NCBI RefSeq assembly: GCF_003086295.3
Contig: NC_092040.1
Span: forward strand, 2,914,001-2,978,000
Direction: 5' to 3'
Length of the DNA: 64,000 bases
Source: Arachis hypogaea
Lineage: Eukaryota; Streptophyta; Magnoliopsida; Fabales; Fabaceae
Part shown: piece after piece, positions 25,553 to 36,901 of the stretch
Layout: each line of letters starts with the position of its first letter
Numbering within the stretch: the first letter of the stretch is position 1
Translations under genes and position numbers: made by a program
The notes under the pieces: model-generated
What the model was told of the DNA's origin: nothing
The model's input: only the letters and a program-made list of their open reading frames with translations
The model's database searches: none

Positions 25553-26712
25553 TGGTATCAGACCCATCTTAAAGAGTATAAGCCATTAGTGTAAAACCAG
25601 ATACACAATCATTGGCTTATCTTTTTTTAGCCAACTCTCATAGGCCAATTAGTATATAATATTTGTCAATTTGCTATGTAAAGAAGTGTTTTGATACTAT
25701 TTCAATTAAACACTCCTACCTATGCACTAAAAATGTGATCATGAATATATAATGTCGTATTTGGTAGTCCCAATAATAACTAAAATTCATTCCCAATAAA
25801 ATCGAAATTCTTTGACAAATTTAATCAATATTTCAGACATGTCGAATTAATAAATAAGTGATAGAAAGAGAATACATTTTTTAACAAATTGTCTATATTA
25901 TTTTACGACAAATATTAGACCATTTAGTTGGCTCACCCGCTAAACTACGCCCGCTCTTATTCATGAAATTTTGATATTTTTCACCTCCAAACAAACACTA
26001 AAATAAAAGAGTAGAAAATATCAAAATTTTTTGGTACATAATATTTGTTAATTTGCTATGTAAAAAGTGTTTGATACTATTTCAATTGAACACTCCTATC
26101 TATAAATTAAGAATGTGATAATGAATATATAATCTAATTTTTGGTAGTCTCGATAGTAACTGAGATTCCTTCTCAATAAAGCCAATTAAAAATGTGATAA
26201 TGAATATATAATCTAATTTTTTGTAGTCCCAATAATAACTGAGATTTCTTCTCAATAAAATCGAATTTTTTTTGACAAATTTAGTCAATATTTCAGACAT
26301 GTTTGAACTAATAAATAAACGATAAAAAAAGAGTACGCTTTTCAACAATTTGTCTATATTATTCTACGATAAATATTAGACTATATGGTTGGCTAACTCG
26401 CTAAACTACACCCGGCTCTTACCCATAAAAATTTGATATTTTCAATGTTCTAACAAACACTAAAATAAAAGAGCAGAAAATATCAAGCTTTCTTGGTGGC
26501 TATCCCAAAGATCATATAATCATATACTATTATTCTTATTAAATGGCCAAATTCAAGTTATAACTCGCATACAAATTAAATATCACGAACCCACGTAAAA
26601 ACAAAGATCTAGAAATATCATTTATTTTTTCAAAAAAAATATCTTTCTCATCATTAAAAAAATGAAAAAAAATCAAACCTTAACTGTGCTTTGGTAACAA
26701 TTGGATCACACA
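25553..26712 (+). repeat. Internal region behind LTR A, with two tandem units of about 400 bp
   Basis: Starts with the tRNA-Met-type primer site (25553-25562). It contains two successive units (about 25660-26030 and 26031-26500) that share GAATGTGATAATGAATATAT-type, AATATTTCAGACATG and CAAACAAACACTAAAATAAA phrases. A 65-bp stretch is further duplicated near 26110-26250. The tail at 26505-26712 matches the sequence directly upstream of CP12 (31573-31775). No coding capacity is seen. Confidence 0.6.
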
Positions 26713-27831
26713 CAGTGACGGATTCATAAAATTTTAAGAGTGAGGGCAAAAATATATATATTAAAATAAATTTTAGTAAATATTATTAATTATATGAAGA
26801 TACAAAAATTAAAAAAAGTTAGTGAATAGTTTCATTCTTAAAATGCTATTTATTTTATATAATTTATAAAAAAAATATTTCTAAAACTTGAACTTAAAAT
26901 ATTTTAATTAAATTATAGATACCTTATTATCCTAACTAATTTTTTATACATATTTAATAATAAAAGACTGAATTAATTAGCATATTAGTGCCTAATGATA
27001 CTCTAGGATTTATAATTTGAAACTAGAATTATATATAAATAATAGAAAAATTAAATCTGTATATAAAAGTATGTTTATATAAAATAACAGAAACATAATT
27101 CACAATTTTTTTTTAAAATAATTAAATTTGTTATATATTTTTTAATTTAATTTTGATATAGTGTTAGACGAAAGATTTTATGCATCTGCTTAATTATGTA
27201 TTGTAATTAAAATATTTTTTTATTACTATTTCTAAAAATAAAAAAATATTCTAAAATAGTAAATTAATCAATTTATTTTAAAATTTTTATACACAACAAA
27301 AGTACATATAATAGAACAAAAGATAAAAAATAAGTAATAAAAATAAATAAATTAAGAATAAAATAAAATATATAAAATCATGAAAAAAATAAAATATTAG
27401 ATTAATACCTAAACTATAATTGTTTGAATTAAAATTTGTAATTAAAAATATCAAAAAGAGAAACAATAAAATTAGAAGACACATAGAGTCATGGAGAGCT
27501 ATATAAAAAAAATAAAAAATAAAAAATTTATTTTTCGATGAAGAGAAGATGACCATTAGACAAGAAATAGAAAAAAAGTTGAAAATATAAAAATAAGAAG
27601 AGGCTTTAAGGGAATAAAGGAGTGACGACACAAGAATTAAATTTGATTAGGTTAAATAATAATCAAAATGATAGAAAAATAAAAAAGTAAATTTGGAACT
27701 TTAGCTAATTGAGTTTAATTTATTTGTAGTGGGGTCATTTAAAATTTGAAATGGGGGCATATTATATATAACTATATTTTTAAAAAAAATTAAAAACACC
27801 ATGGGGCAATGTCTGGTCTAGTGCGCACCAT
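26713..27831 (+). mobile_element. hAT-like non-autonomous element, copy 1 (right end unclear)
   Basis: Begins CAGTGACGGATTCATAAAAT, the usual start of a hAT-type element. The interior (about 27280-27640) matches the better-bounded element at 30504-31283, with shared phrases AGATTAATACCTAAA, AAAAATATCAAAAAGAGAAA and GAAGAGAAGATGACCATTAG. The right terminus is degenerate (ATGGGGCAATGTCTGG near 27800), and no target duplication can be shown. Confidence 0.6.
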
Positions 27832-27912
27832 ATTAAGTTAGTAAGTTACCGCAAAACACCGCAGGATACGCCGCCCGAACCACCTTTGCCGGGAAGATTT
27901 TCGATGCTTCAC

Positions 27913-28651
27913 CTTAATGGGTCTCTCATCTTATAAACTGCTCACTCTTCCTTACTTTCTTTGATGTGGGACTAACTTCATACACTCCTCATACTTGTAA
28001 CACTAACAATCTCTCCCTCAAGTGTGAATCTTCACATCAAGCATCAACTCCCATCTAGCTCCTCCACCAACCAGAATGAAGAACAAGATAAGAGGAACAC
28101 GCAGTTTAAATTTCAAGCCGATCCAACAATGAACAAATAAGAAACTGCCATTTGAAATTTATTGCTTTGCATAAAAATGGAAATTCTGTTTTTTTCTCTT
28201 CTCTCTCATTTTGGTGGCTACACTCTTTCTCTCAAAAGACCTCAAAATCTTATTAAGGTTGTGGCACAATGGGTGCAAAGTGACACCCTCAAAATGTTGG
28301 GCTTGGACCTCACAAAGGAGAGAAAACCCAACAAATCTCCCCCTTCTCGACAAGGTAGAGGCCCTCGTTATTCCGGCAATCAAACAACATGTTTACAACA
28401 TGTTTGTTTCAAACTTATCTCTTGACAATACTTTTGTCATCATATCAGCACTTTGGCTATCACACAACAACACATAACGGATTTCGGGGAGGAATCAAGT
28501 GAGAGAACATAAGATGAGAAGACACCACATCCAACTCAAAACCTTAAGATAGTAACTTAATGGGTCTCTCATCTTATAAACTCCTCATTCTTCTTTACTT
28601 TCTTTGATGTAGGACTAACTTCATACACTCCTTACACTTGCAACACTAACA
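27913..28651 (-). mobile_element. Element with 96-bp terminal direct repeats (TRIM-like)
   Basis: Direct repeats at 27913-28008 and 28556-28651 share CTTAATGGGTCTCTCATCTT, GGACTAACTTCATACACTCC-type and AACACTAACA. On the minus strand each starts TGTTAGTGTT and contains TCCCACATCAAAG or TCCTACATCAAAG and a TATAAGATGAG, a layout common at plant LTR starts. The interior has a second LTR-like start (TGTTGGGTTTTCTCTCC, minus strand, near 28338). No coding region exists. The ORFs at 28162-28477 are low-quality and mutually overlapping, so I leave them out. Confidence 0.45.
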
Positions 28652-28861
28652 ATGACATCACTAAGATTTCTTGGGTACTGCGTTAATTTGACACTTAGAA
28701 AATGATCGTAAAACATTAGAGTACCAATTCTACTTGAAATCAGTGTTTTTTGCATTCTATAGTGAAGCAAATCTTATTTCTAACCTAGAGAGCCGATTAT
28801 TCGGATGTTTTGTTCCAGAGATACTATTGATTCAAGACTCTCCAATGCTATTAAAATATTA
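28652..28861. repeat. Second copy of the FAR1-element flank, without the LINE
   Basis: Matches 22596-22726 joined directly to 23853-23900. It is therefore the pre-insertion form of the site occupied by the LINE at 22727. It continues at 29726-29741 beyond the MITE. Confidence 0.8.
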
Positions 28862-29725
28862 AGGTTAACCACTAAAAATGTCTCTAAATTATTCAAACGC
28901 TGACAAAAAATGCACTCGAATTTTACTATCGACAAAAATTTCTTTAAATAATTTAAAAACACAACAACAATACCCAACAGTAAATATATATTTTCAAAAA
29001 ATGCCTTAAAAATTGAATTTTGATGTAATTTTTTACAAGCATAATTAAAAAAAAAGAGATATTATTATTCTTAAAATTTGGTAATTTTTTCTAATTATAT
29101 ATATTTTTTGTGATTTCTTAAAAGTATTATTAGTTGTTAACAAAAAAATTACAAAAAAATATATACTTAAGAAAAATTACCAAATTTTAAGGATAATAAT
29201 ATCTCTTTTTTTAATCATATTTACAAAATAATGTATCAAAATTCAATCTCATATATTTTTTGAGAAATACATATTTAATGTTAGATAATCTTGCAAAAAA
29301 AATAACATTAAATATGTATTTCTCAAAAAATACATTAGAGATTGAACTTTGATGCAATTTTTTGCAAGCATGATTAGAAAAATGTGATATTATTATTCTT
29401 AAAATTTATTAATTTTTTTTAAGTATATATTATTTTGTGATTTTTTAAAAGTATTATTGGTTGTTAACAAAAAAAATTATAAAAAATATATACTTAACGA
29501 AAAATTACCAATTTTTATGTATAATAATATCTTATTTTAATAATCATTCTTGCAAAAAATTGTATCAAAATTCAATCTCTAAAGTATTTTTTAAAAATAT
29601 ATATTTACTGTTGGATATTGTTGTTGTGTCTTAAAATTACTTGAAGGCATTTTTGTCGAGAGTAAGATTCGATTGTATTTTTGTTAGCGTTTAAATAATT
29701 TGGAGGCATTTTTTGTGGTTAGCCC
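28862..29725. mobile_element. Foldback MITE, MULE-like, with perfect 9-bp target duplication
   Basis: Flanked by aaaatatta at 28853-28861 and 29726-29734. The related locus at 23893-23908 has this site uninterrupted. The ends are inverted repeats (GGTTAACCACTAAAAATG at the left; complement of the right end GGGCTAACCACAAAAAATG), extending about 170 bp. Inside, the arms themselves contain nested inverted repeats around CAAGCATAATTA and GTTGTTAACAAAAAA, so the 864 bp can fold in several ways. No coding capacity. Confidence 0.8.
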
Positions 29726-29741
29726 AAAATATTATTAGAAT

Positions 29742-29921
29742 TGTTAGCAGATGGGAGTTAAATTAGTAATGACTAGTAGTTAGTAGATGGATATTTATGA
29801 GATTAGTTAATAATATTCCTATAAATAGAGTGACTCTTGTATCATGTAACAACAATTTCAATCTAACAACTTTACATATAATATTTTTTTTTTGTTCAGC
29901 TCTTTTTTCATAAATTTAATA
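29742..29921 (+). mobile_element. Short LTR (copy B) with tRNA-Met-type primer site
   Basis: Same sequence as 25362-25552 at about 85 percent by eye (GACTAGTAGTTAGTAGATGG, TATAAATAGAGTGACTCTTG), followed at 29922 by TAGTATCAGAG, a decayed primer site. It is inserted in the FAR1-element copy right after ...TTAGAAT. The region behind it repeats the interior behind LTR A. Confidence 0.65.
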
Positions 29922-31775
29922 TAGTATCAGAGTCATGGTATCTTTCTTAAAGAGGACAAGCCATTAGTATAAAACCAAATAGACCATCATTGGCTTATAA
30001 AACCAAATAGACCAAATCTACCAATTGATATATAATATTTGTCAATTTGTTATGTAAAGAAGTGTTTTGGTACTATTTCAATTGAACACTCCTACCTATA
30101 AACTAAGAATGTAATAATGAATATATAATTTAGTAGTTGGTAGTCTCAATAGTAACAGAGATTCTTTCCTAGTAAAACCGAAATTCTTTGGCAAATTTAA
30201 TCAATATTTCAGATATGTTGAATTAATAAATAAGTGATAGGAAGAGAGTACGTTTTTTAACCATTTGTCTACGTTATTTTAGGACAAATATTAGACTAAT
30301 TGGCCGACTAACCCAGTAAACTAAGCCCCTTATTACTTATGGAAGTCTGATATTTTTACGTCCAAACAAATACTCGAATAAAAAAAACAGAAAATATCAA
30401 GATTTTTTGGTATATAATATTTGTTGATTTGTTATGTCAAAAAGTGTTTTGATATTATTTTAATTGAACACTCATACCTATAAACTAAGAATGTGACAAT
30501 GAACAGTGACGTAGTCAGAAAATTTATGCTAGGAAGATAAAATAGTATACATTATTATCAAAAAATATATTAATTTAAATTAAAAAATAAAAGTACACAT
30601 TAATTATTTGAATACAAAAACAAAAAACAAAATTACATATAATAAAATAGAATGAAAGATATGTTTTTAAATATTTTTTATTATTATTTTTATAAATAAA
30701 AAATATATTTTAAATTAGTGAATTGATCAATTAACTTTAGAAATTTATATGCAACATAATTATATATAATAAAATAGAACGAAAGATAAACAAATAAATA
30801 ATAAGGTTCACTAAATTGAGAATAAAATAAAATATATAAATTTATCAAGAGAATAAAAAATTAGATTAATACCTAAATTATAAATATTTAAATTAAAATT
30901 TCTAATTGAAAATATCAAAAAGAGAAACAATGAAATTAAAAGATACATAGAGTCATAAAAGAGTTATATAAAAAATAGAAAATTTAAAATTTATCTTTTA
31001 TAAAGAGAAGATGACCATTAGAAAAGGAATAAAAAAAGAAGATTGAAACTAATAAAGAGGATTTAAGAGAATAAAAAAGTGATGACGGTTGAAATTTGAA
31101 AATAGAAAAAAACTAAATTTAAAATTAAAATGATAGAAAAAAAGTAAATTTAAGACTTTAAATAATTGAAATAAATTTATTTATAATTGAATTATTTAAA
31201 ATTTAAAATGGGAATATATTATATATATATATATATAAGAGAGGGGTAAATGTTCCTCAGGATACTATATGGGTCCGACCCTGATAATGAATATATATAA
31301 TCTAGTTTTTGATAGTCTCAATGGTAACTGAGATTCTTTTTTCTGTAAAGTCGACATTTTTGACCAAATTTAGTCAATATTTTAGACATGTTGAACTAAT
31401 TAACAAGTGATAAAGAGAGAGTACATTTTATAATAATTTGTCTACATTAGATAACTGACTGACCCGCTAAATTATGTCCGCTCTTACTCATAGAAATTTG
31501 ATATTTTTAATGTTCAAACAAACATTAAAATAAAAGAGTAGAAAATATCAAACTGTTTTTGTGGCTATCCAAAAGATCATATAATCATATACTATTATTC
31601 TCATTAAATGGCCAAATTCAAGTTGCAACTTACATACAAATTAAATATTACGAACTCACATCAAAACAAAGATCCAGAAATATCAATTTTTTTTTCAAAA
31701 AAAATATCTTTCTCATTATAAAGAAAATGAGAAAAGAATCTAACCTTACGTGTGCTTGGTAACAATTGGATCACA
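29922..31775 (+). repeat. Internal region behind LTR B, reaching the CP12 promoter
   Basis: Homologous to 25553-26712 but interrupted by the hAT-like element at 30504-31283. Its last 200 bp (31573-31775) form the DNA immediately upstream of CP12. No coding region. Confidence 0.6.
30504..31283. mobile_element. hAT-like non-autonomous element with 8-bp target duplication
   Basis: 780 bp. Left flank acaatgaa (30496-30503) and right flank ataatgaa (31284-31291) differ by one base. Ends are CAGTGACGTAGTC and, on the complement, CAGGGTCGGACCC. CAG(T/G)G termini with an 8-bp duplication are the hAT signature. It splits a phrase (GAATGTGA[T/C]AATGAATATA) that is uninterrupted in the related units at 25733 and 26110. 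No ORF. Confidence 0.8.
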
Positions 31776-31886
31776 CTGGATAAGAAATATGTGTTCACGA
31801 ATCCTCACCATCCTCACTTATACAATGATCTCCTTATACCCTATTTCATTTATTAAACCTCATCTTCATTTGTAACAAAAAAATTT

Positions 31887-31893
31887 TATAAAC
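31887..31893 (+). promoter_or_regulatory. Possible TATA box of CP12
   Basis: TATAAAC lies about 60 bp before the CP12 start codon, which would give a 5' UTR of about 30 nt. It is the best candidate, but AT-rich DNA makes chance matches likely. Confidence 0.35.
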
Positions 31894-31950
31894 ACTACTT
31901 AAATATCTCAACAAGTACCAAGAAAGAAGAATAAAAGAAACAGAAGAAAG

Positions 31951-32349
31951 ATGACAACAATTTTTACTATGACCCTCTCAAGTCCTACTAGAGTAATTGC
32001 CAAGGGAGTACAGACGCCTCTAAAGACTCAAACAATCAAGTTTTCACCCATATTCAAGCTCAACAAGAGGTGGCCTGGTTTAATTGGGTCGGGCCGATCA
32101 TCTTCGATCCAACCTGTTCGTGCAGCCCCGGATAAAATATCAGAAAAGGTAGAGAAGAGCATAAAGGATGCCGAGGAGAGCTGCACCGATAACCCGACCA
32201 GCAATGAGTGTGCAGTTGCTTGGGATGAGGTAGAGGAGCTGAGCGCGGCGGCGAGTCATGCGAGAGACAAAAAGAAAGATTCGGACCCGCTTGAGAATTA
32301 CTGCAAGGATAATCTAGAAACTGATGAGTGCCGCACCTATGATAATTGA
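31951..32349 (+). CDS. CP12: Calvin cycle protein CP12, chloroplastic
   Basis: A small, largely disordered chloroplast stroma protein that in the dark, when its cysteines are oxidised, binds GAPDH and then phosphoribulokinase and holds both inactive. The 132-residue product has an N-terminal transit peptide rich in Ser/Thr/Lys (about residues 1-57). The mature protein has both redox pairs (C78/C87 and C118/C127), the core motif AWDEVEEL (90-97) and the C-terminal GAPDH-binding tail ENYCKDNLETDECRTYDN. The length fits the family (about 124-134 residues). It is a single intronless exon, as expected. Which paralogue (CP12-1/2/3) it is cannot be decided here, but the tail is of the canonical CP12-1/2 type. 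Confidence 0.96.
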   Translation: MTTIFTMTLSSPTRVIAKGVQTPLKTQTIKFSPIFKLNKRWPGLIGSGRSSSIQPVRAAPDKISEKVEKSIKDAEESCTDNPTSNECAVAWDEVEELSAAASHARDKKKDSDPLENYCKDNLETDECRTYDN

Positions 32350-32395
32350 TGAGGAGGGCGCTTTCATTTCAGAGTCTGTTAGGTTCAAAGATATA

Positions 32396-32401
32396 AATAA
32401 A
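32396..32401 (+). terminator. Probable CP12 poly(A) signal
   Basis: AATAAA, 47 bp after the CP12 stop codon. Confidence 0.5.
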
Positions 32402-34234
32402 GAATGATATCAATCTTTTTATGTAATTGTTTTTAAATTTCTGTTACATGCATGAGTTGAACAGATACCATGTACTCTTAATTAATTGTTTGTATTGAAG
32501 CATGATAAACGAGATTATTCCATATAGCATATAACCTAGCTAAGTTGTTCTTATCATTTGTCATTTGTGGGGTTTACTAATTGATGTACTCTTAATTAAA
32601 TCATAACATTTTCATTCATTAAAAAATTTCAAATTATTAACGGTTTTAATGTATTAAATTATTTTTTTAAAAAAAGTTATCTTTATTTTTGTGAAAAAAA
32701 ATTAAGTTTTGATTGAGGTGCACTCTACTATATAGATTGGAGTGGTATAGAGAGAATATAAATTTCTTTTATAGTTATTTTTTATTATCTTATTGTTATT
32801 CAAAATGTGGATTTTACCTTTATCAATTTCTCTTTCATCATATTAAAGGAAACATCTGTAAAATTACATCTGTACCTTATAATTCACCTTTGATTAATAG
32901 TAAGATGGAATGAGAGGATGATAATAATATTCATGATGTTGGTGGTATGGTTACGAAGGCTGTAAGAAAACTTGGTGGAAATAGGATGACACTAGCAAAA
33001 TTGATTGTTTGGACGATATTAAATTAATAAAAATTGTTTTAGTATATTTTGTAAATTTTTAATAATAAAAATAAAAACACTAAAAAAATATTTTTTTAAT
33101 TATAATTTATATTTTTTTAAAAAAATAATTTTTACATAATAAATAGTCAAAAAATACTTTTATTTTATTTTACTTAAATATAATTGATAAATAAAAAAAT
33201 TATATAAAATATCTAAACATAAAATTATTTTTATTTTTATAAAAAATTATTAATTTTTTTTTTAAAAAAATATCCTCAAAACAGGCCCTTAATCAATGGA
33301 GTCAAATCTGTATTAAGCTTCCTACTTTTGTTCACTTACACCTAATACATGTGGAGGTTGAAAATATGATATATAACTATGAGCGACATATATATGCATG
33401 TTCACAAGCATGTCTGGAAACACCAAGTCACTAAATGCACAAAATTCTGAAACCATGAAATAAAGGGTTGTTTGTCTTGTTACAAATATATAGCTATTAT
33501 TTGGATCTGTTGACAAAGCTTAATTAGTAATTACCAAAAGTTGAAAAATCGAACCACTTATTTAACCAATAAAATTAAAAATTTAAAGATAATTAAAATT
33601 TATCTAATGTTCAATTAGATATAATAAAATAATATATATTATTTATTTTAAAAAAGTAATTTTGTGTATTTTATTATTTTAAACATATTTGTTGAGTTTG
33701 AAAAACTCTAAATTATTATGATGATCAAATATTAATTAAAAAGAAATTAAAATACAAAATTGTTAACTTAATTGTATTGTAATGATAATTTGGTTAATTA
33801 ACAATTTTGTTGTGTACAGATTTTGTGACTGGACCAAAAATTAAACAAAACCAATGTAATGATAATATTCAGCTTTGTGCAAAAAATGCTATATGATATG
33901 TGGTTTAATTATTACTATGTTAATTGGGCCAGAAAATTATTGAACAAGCCCTTGTTACTAGACCAACAAGGCTTGGTCCGAATTGAAAAGAAAGAAAGAA
34001 AGGGTAGTGCATGTTTGGTTCGGTTACCCACTCCCCTCTTTGGATGGAATTCAAATTTATGAACTTGCTTTAATTGCATTGGTAATGTGAAAGAGAAAAT
34101 GCAAGTAATTTGATGGCATTAATTGATTTCACACGTTACAAGGTATGGGGGGAGGGAAGTGGATAATTAACTCATTTTAATTTCTTCCTTTACTTCCATT
34201 GAAAGCTTTTCACTTTTTTCTTTTTTTACATTAG
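32402..34234. other. Gene-free DNA between CP12 and a candidate small gene
   Basis: AT-rich. I see no recognisable gene; the short ORFs here (for example 32713-32913 and 33859-34062) have no domain or codon pattern that supports them. GC rises from about 33940 onward. Confidence 0.5.
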
Positions 34235-34652
34235 GTCACTTCACTGACAGGGAAGAAGTTTGTAGATGCAAGCTATCAGAGGAAGAAGAACAGAAACTAT
34301 GAAGAAGCAAGCGGCCAAGGTGATAATGGCCCTTGCAAAAAGATCTACAGTTGGCATGGCTGAGATCTTTACCACTAAAGGTAAGATGTGATGAAGACGT
34401 CTCAATATTTCCATGCCCAAAAATGGTAGCAATCTATTTCGGTCAGAGAAGAAGATCCCTGTGGTATGGCTCGTTTCTACTTTTTGTTCATCCATCACAG
34501 AAGGCAGCTACTGTAGCTACGTGGAGGAGGAAGTAAAAGTGGAGCAGATGGAGCTGTCAAGGATCAAGTGTTCATCAAGGGTTAGAAATTTTTCTTGGGG
34601 ACCAAGTCAAGATGGAAGGCTCAGATTGATGAAGCTTGATGAGAATGGATGA
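34235..34652 (+). other. Candidate small gene or transcribed region, product unknown
   Basis: This stretch is richer in GC than its surroundings, lacks repeat-family matches in the window, and begins after a strong polypyrimidine acceptor-like signal (TTTTTTTACATTAG at 34221-34234). One reading starts at ATG 34266 (directly preceded by in-frame TAG), uses a GTAAG donor at 34381 and a TCAG acceptor at 34446 (66-nt intron), and ends at TGA 34650-34652. It gives a basic 106-residue product starting MQAIRGRRTETMKKQAAKV. Another open frame from 34235 gives VTSLTGKKFVDASY... and stops at about 34353. The minus-strand 85-codon ORF at 34241-34498 has a hydrophobic stretch. These readings exclude one another, and I recognise none of them. 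Confidence 0.3.
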
Positions 34653-36467
34653 GAGAGAGGTAATTGCATGTTGGTTGTTGCTTTCGGTTCCCTTTCTCCT
34701 CTCTCTGTCCGTACCGGTTTGATGATTGAAGAAGAAGAAGTTGGTTCGGTTGAACCGTTTCAACCTTGGAAGCTTCCCGTTCTATAATAAGGGTGAACGG
34801 CCAAGGCTTGAGACAATGAGAGAAAGCACAGAGTTCTCATAGCTACCCAAGCTAATAGAAGTTCTTCTCATTCAATGTGTTTCATTTTGTATTTTCTTTA
34901 GTTTTGTCTGTCTTGAGTCTCATGGTGGAAAAGGCAAACAGTGTGAGGTTTGTAAGAAAAAACCAATGAACAGAAAAAGGCAGAGTGTACAAAATTAAAG
35001 AAAAAGTCATAGATGTCCTAGAGGTCCTTTGTACATCTGTGTTGTGTATCATGATTATGTGAGAATCCCCTTGCAAGTTGGGTTAGCACTTAGCAGTTGA
35101 AAGCTTGGTAGGTGACCAAGCCAAGTTCAGGATTGAGAATAAATTTTGGACTTGTCCCGGATAAGAAATGGTAGTTCTTAGGGAGAATTGGTGTCTGTAA
35201 TATGCATGATTATAGTGTAATTTCATCATTGTTGTGATGGAGACTGAATGTAGACTATATTGCACTTAGCAGCTAAACTAGGATACTTCTTGATGGGATT
35301 CTCTCTTTCTCTTCTACTCCATTTCTGATTCTGTTGCGAAGGAGACAAAATTAAAAAATATCTCCTCATTGGTTACGAAACAAAAAAAAATATTTCTTGA
35401 CTAGTAACGAGACAAAAGGCAGAAATATCTCTTAAAAGTATTCTTAAAAGGCAGAAAGTATTACTGTGAGAAAAAGAGCTAAGATTCAATCCTCCCCTTT
35501 TTTTAGCCACTGATAACCATCAATATTAACCACTAAAAATTTATGACAACTCAATTAATTTACCATTGTTTTACCAATACATTTAATAATTTTTTATATT
35601 AAACCAAACTAATTTGTTGATTGATTTTTGATAAATCTGATCGAACTAATCAGTTCAGTATGATTCTTAAAATCATGCTAAATACCAAATGATCAATTGG
35701 GCATAGAAAAAATCTTATATTGTAAAAGAGGTTCATATAAATTTTTTATTATAATTATTGGTTTATTTTCACATTTATCCTTATATATCCTACTTAGGTA
35801 TAAATATTATGAAAAACTAATAGATAGATTAGCATTTTTCTCTTAAAAACAGTTGGAATTGTGTCTTTTTTTTTTTTGTTAGACCAAATCTCATTTAATT
35901 TGTAGTTGAAATAGCTCGGATGTATCTTTTTTTCCTCATAATTTTGTTTGAATATTAGGACTTATATAAAAATAAAATTTTCCAAAAGGTTTGACAAAAT
36001 CTATACGTGTATTTTAGCTGCTCAAATTGACCGGGAAAATTTGATAATAGTTTCAAGTAATGCATCTGCAAAAGTCTAATAAGAAACAAAAGAATAAATG
36101 AATGATTGATTGATTGATTGATTTAAAGAACACAAGCAAAGGATCAAGTGCGAAGCAGCATCTGCTGAATACTTCTCATATTCTTGAAAGTTGAAAAGAT
36201 CGACGTGTGTTGAAATATTCAATATTTAGTATTGACTTCAAAATAATTTGATGCATGTTTGCAAGATGGGAAGCATGTATTTTTCATTGTCATTCCCCTT
36301 TTTTTTTCCTTTTTAATTTTTCATTTTAGTAAAGATATATATTATGATGGATGAAGTGTCATCATTGGACCAATAATTGAACATAATAATAGGAGTAATA
36401 ATTTATGAACCACACAATGCTCTGTGCTTTCCTTCAACTCAACTTAAACTTAGAACCAAATCTTCAC

Positions 36468-36531
<64 letters not shown>

Positions 36532-36901
36532 TTGGCCTTGCGGCATGGCTTTGGATCAAACTAGTTAGTTGAATTCATCAATACAATCTAATGAAATTAT
36601 TAAAAAAAAAAAAGAGAAAAATGAAAAGAACTCAATACTATGTACACTTGAGATCCCTATTTTCTATGAGGTCCTAAAAGACATGACCCTTTGGATCTGT
36701 TCTTAGGCCAAAAAGAAAGGAAGTGTTTTTGAATGTCTCTTCCTTGTTTTGGTTTTAAGCATGGTCTTGGTCTCTTCTTTCACCAATTTCCTCTCTTGAA
36801 AAGTTGAAACCAATTTTGAGAGTTTTATAGTCACCCTTTTCTCCATATTTAGAAATTTGGCACAAAATTAGGAATTATTTGGATCTTGTTTTGTTGATAT
36901 G
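34653..36901. other. Gene-free DNA downstream of CYP707A
   Basis: The left part (to about 35300) has near-genic composition and may be UTR or decayed coding sequence. The rest is AT-rich. No domain is recognised in any frame. Confidence 0.5.
36470..36532. repeat. (TTA)n microsatellite
   Basis: About 20 uninterrupted TTA units, roughly 370 bp beyond the CYP707A stop codon. It creates a spurious poly-Leu ORF. Confidence 0.95.

Noticed and set aside
27287..27631. Minus-strand Phe/Leu/Ile-rich ORF of 114 codons resembling a membrane protein
   Set aside because: Low-complexity AT-rich interior of a hAT-like element; the homologous region at 30.7-31.1 kb does not keep the frame.
28162..28477. Overlapping ORFs on both strands near 28.2 kb
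   Set aside because: Inside a non-coding element with terminal direct repeats; the frames contradict one another and show no domain.
25362..29921. The two short LTRs as the 5' and 3' LTR of a single 4.6-kb retrotransposon
   Set aside because: Both are followed by the same primer-site-like sequence and the same interior, and the DNA between them contains unrelated nested elements. They are two separate left ends.
36377..36568. ORF with a poly-Leu run
   Set aside because: Produced by translation of the (TTA)n microsatellite.
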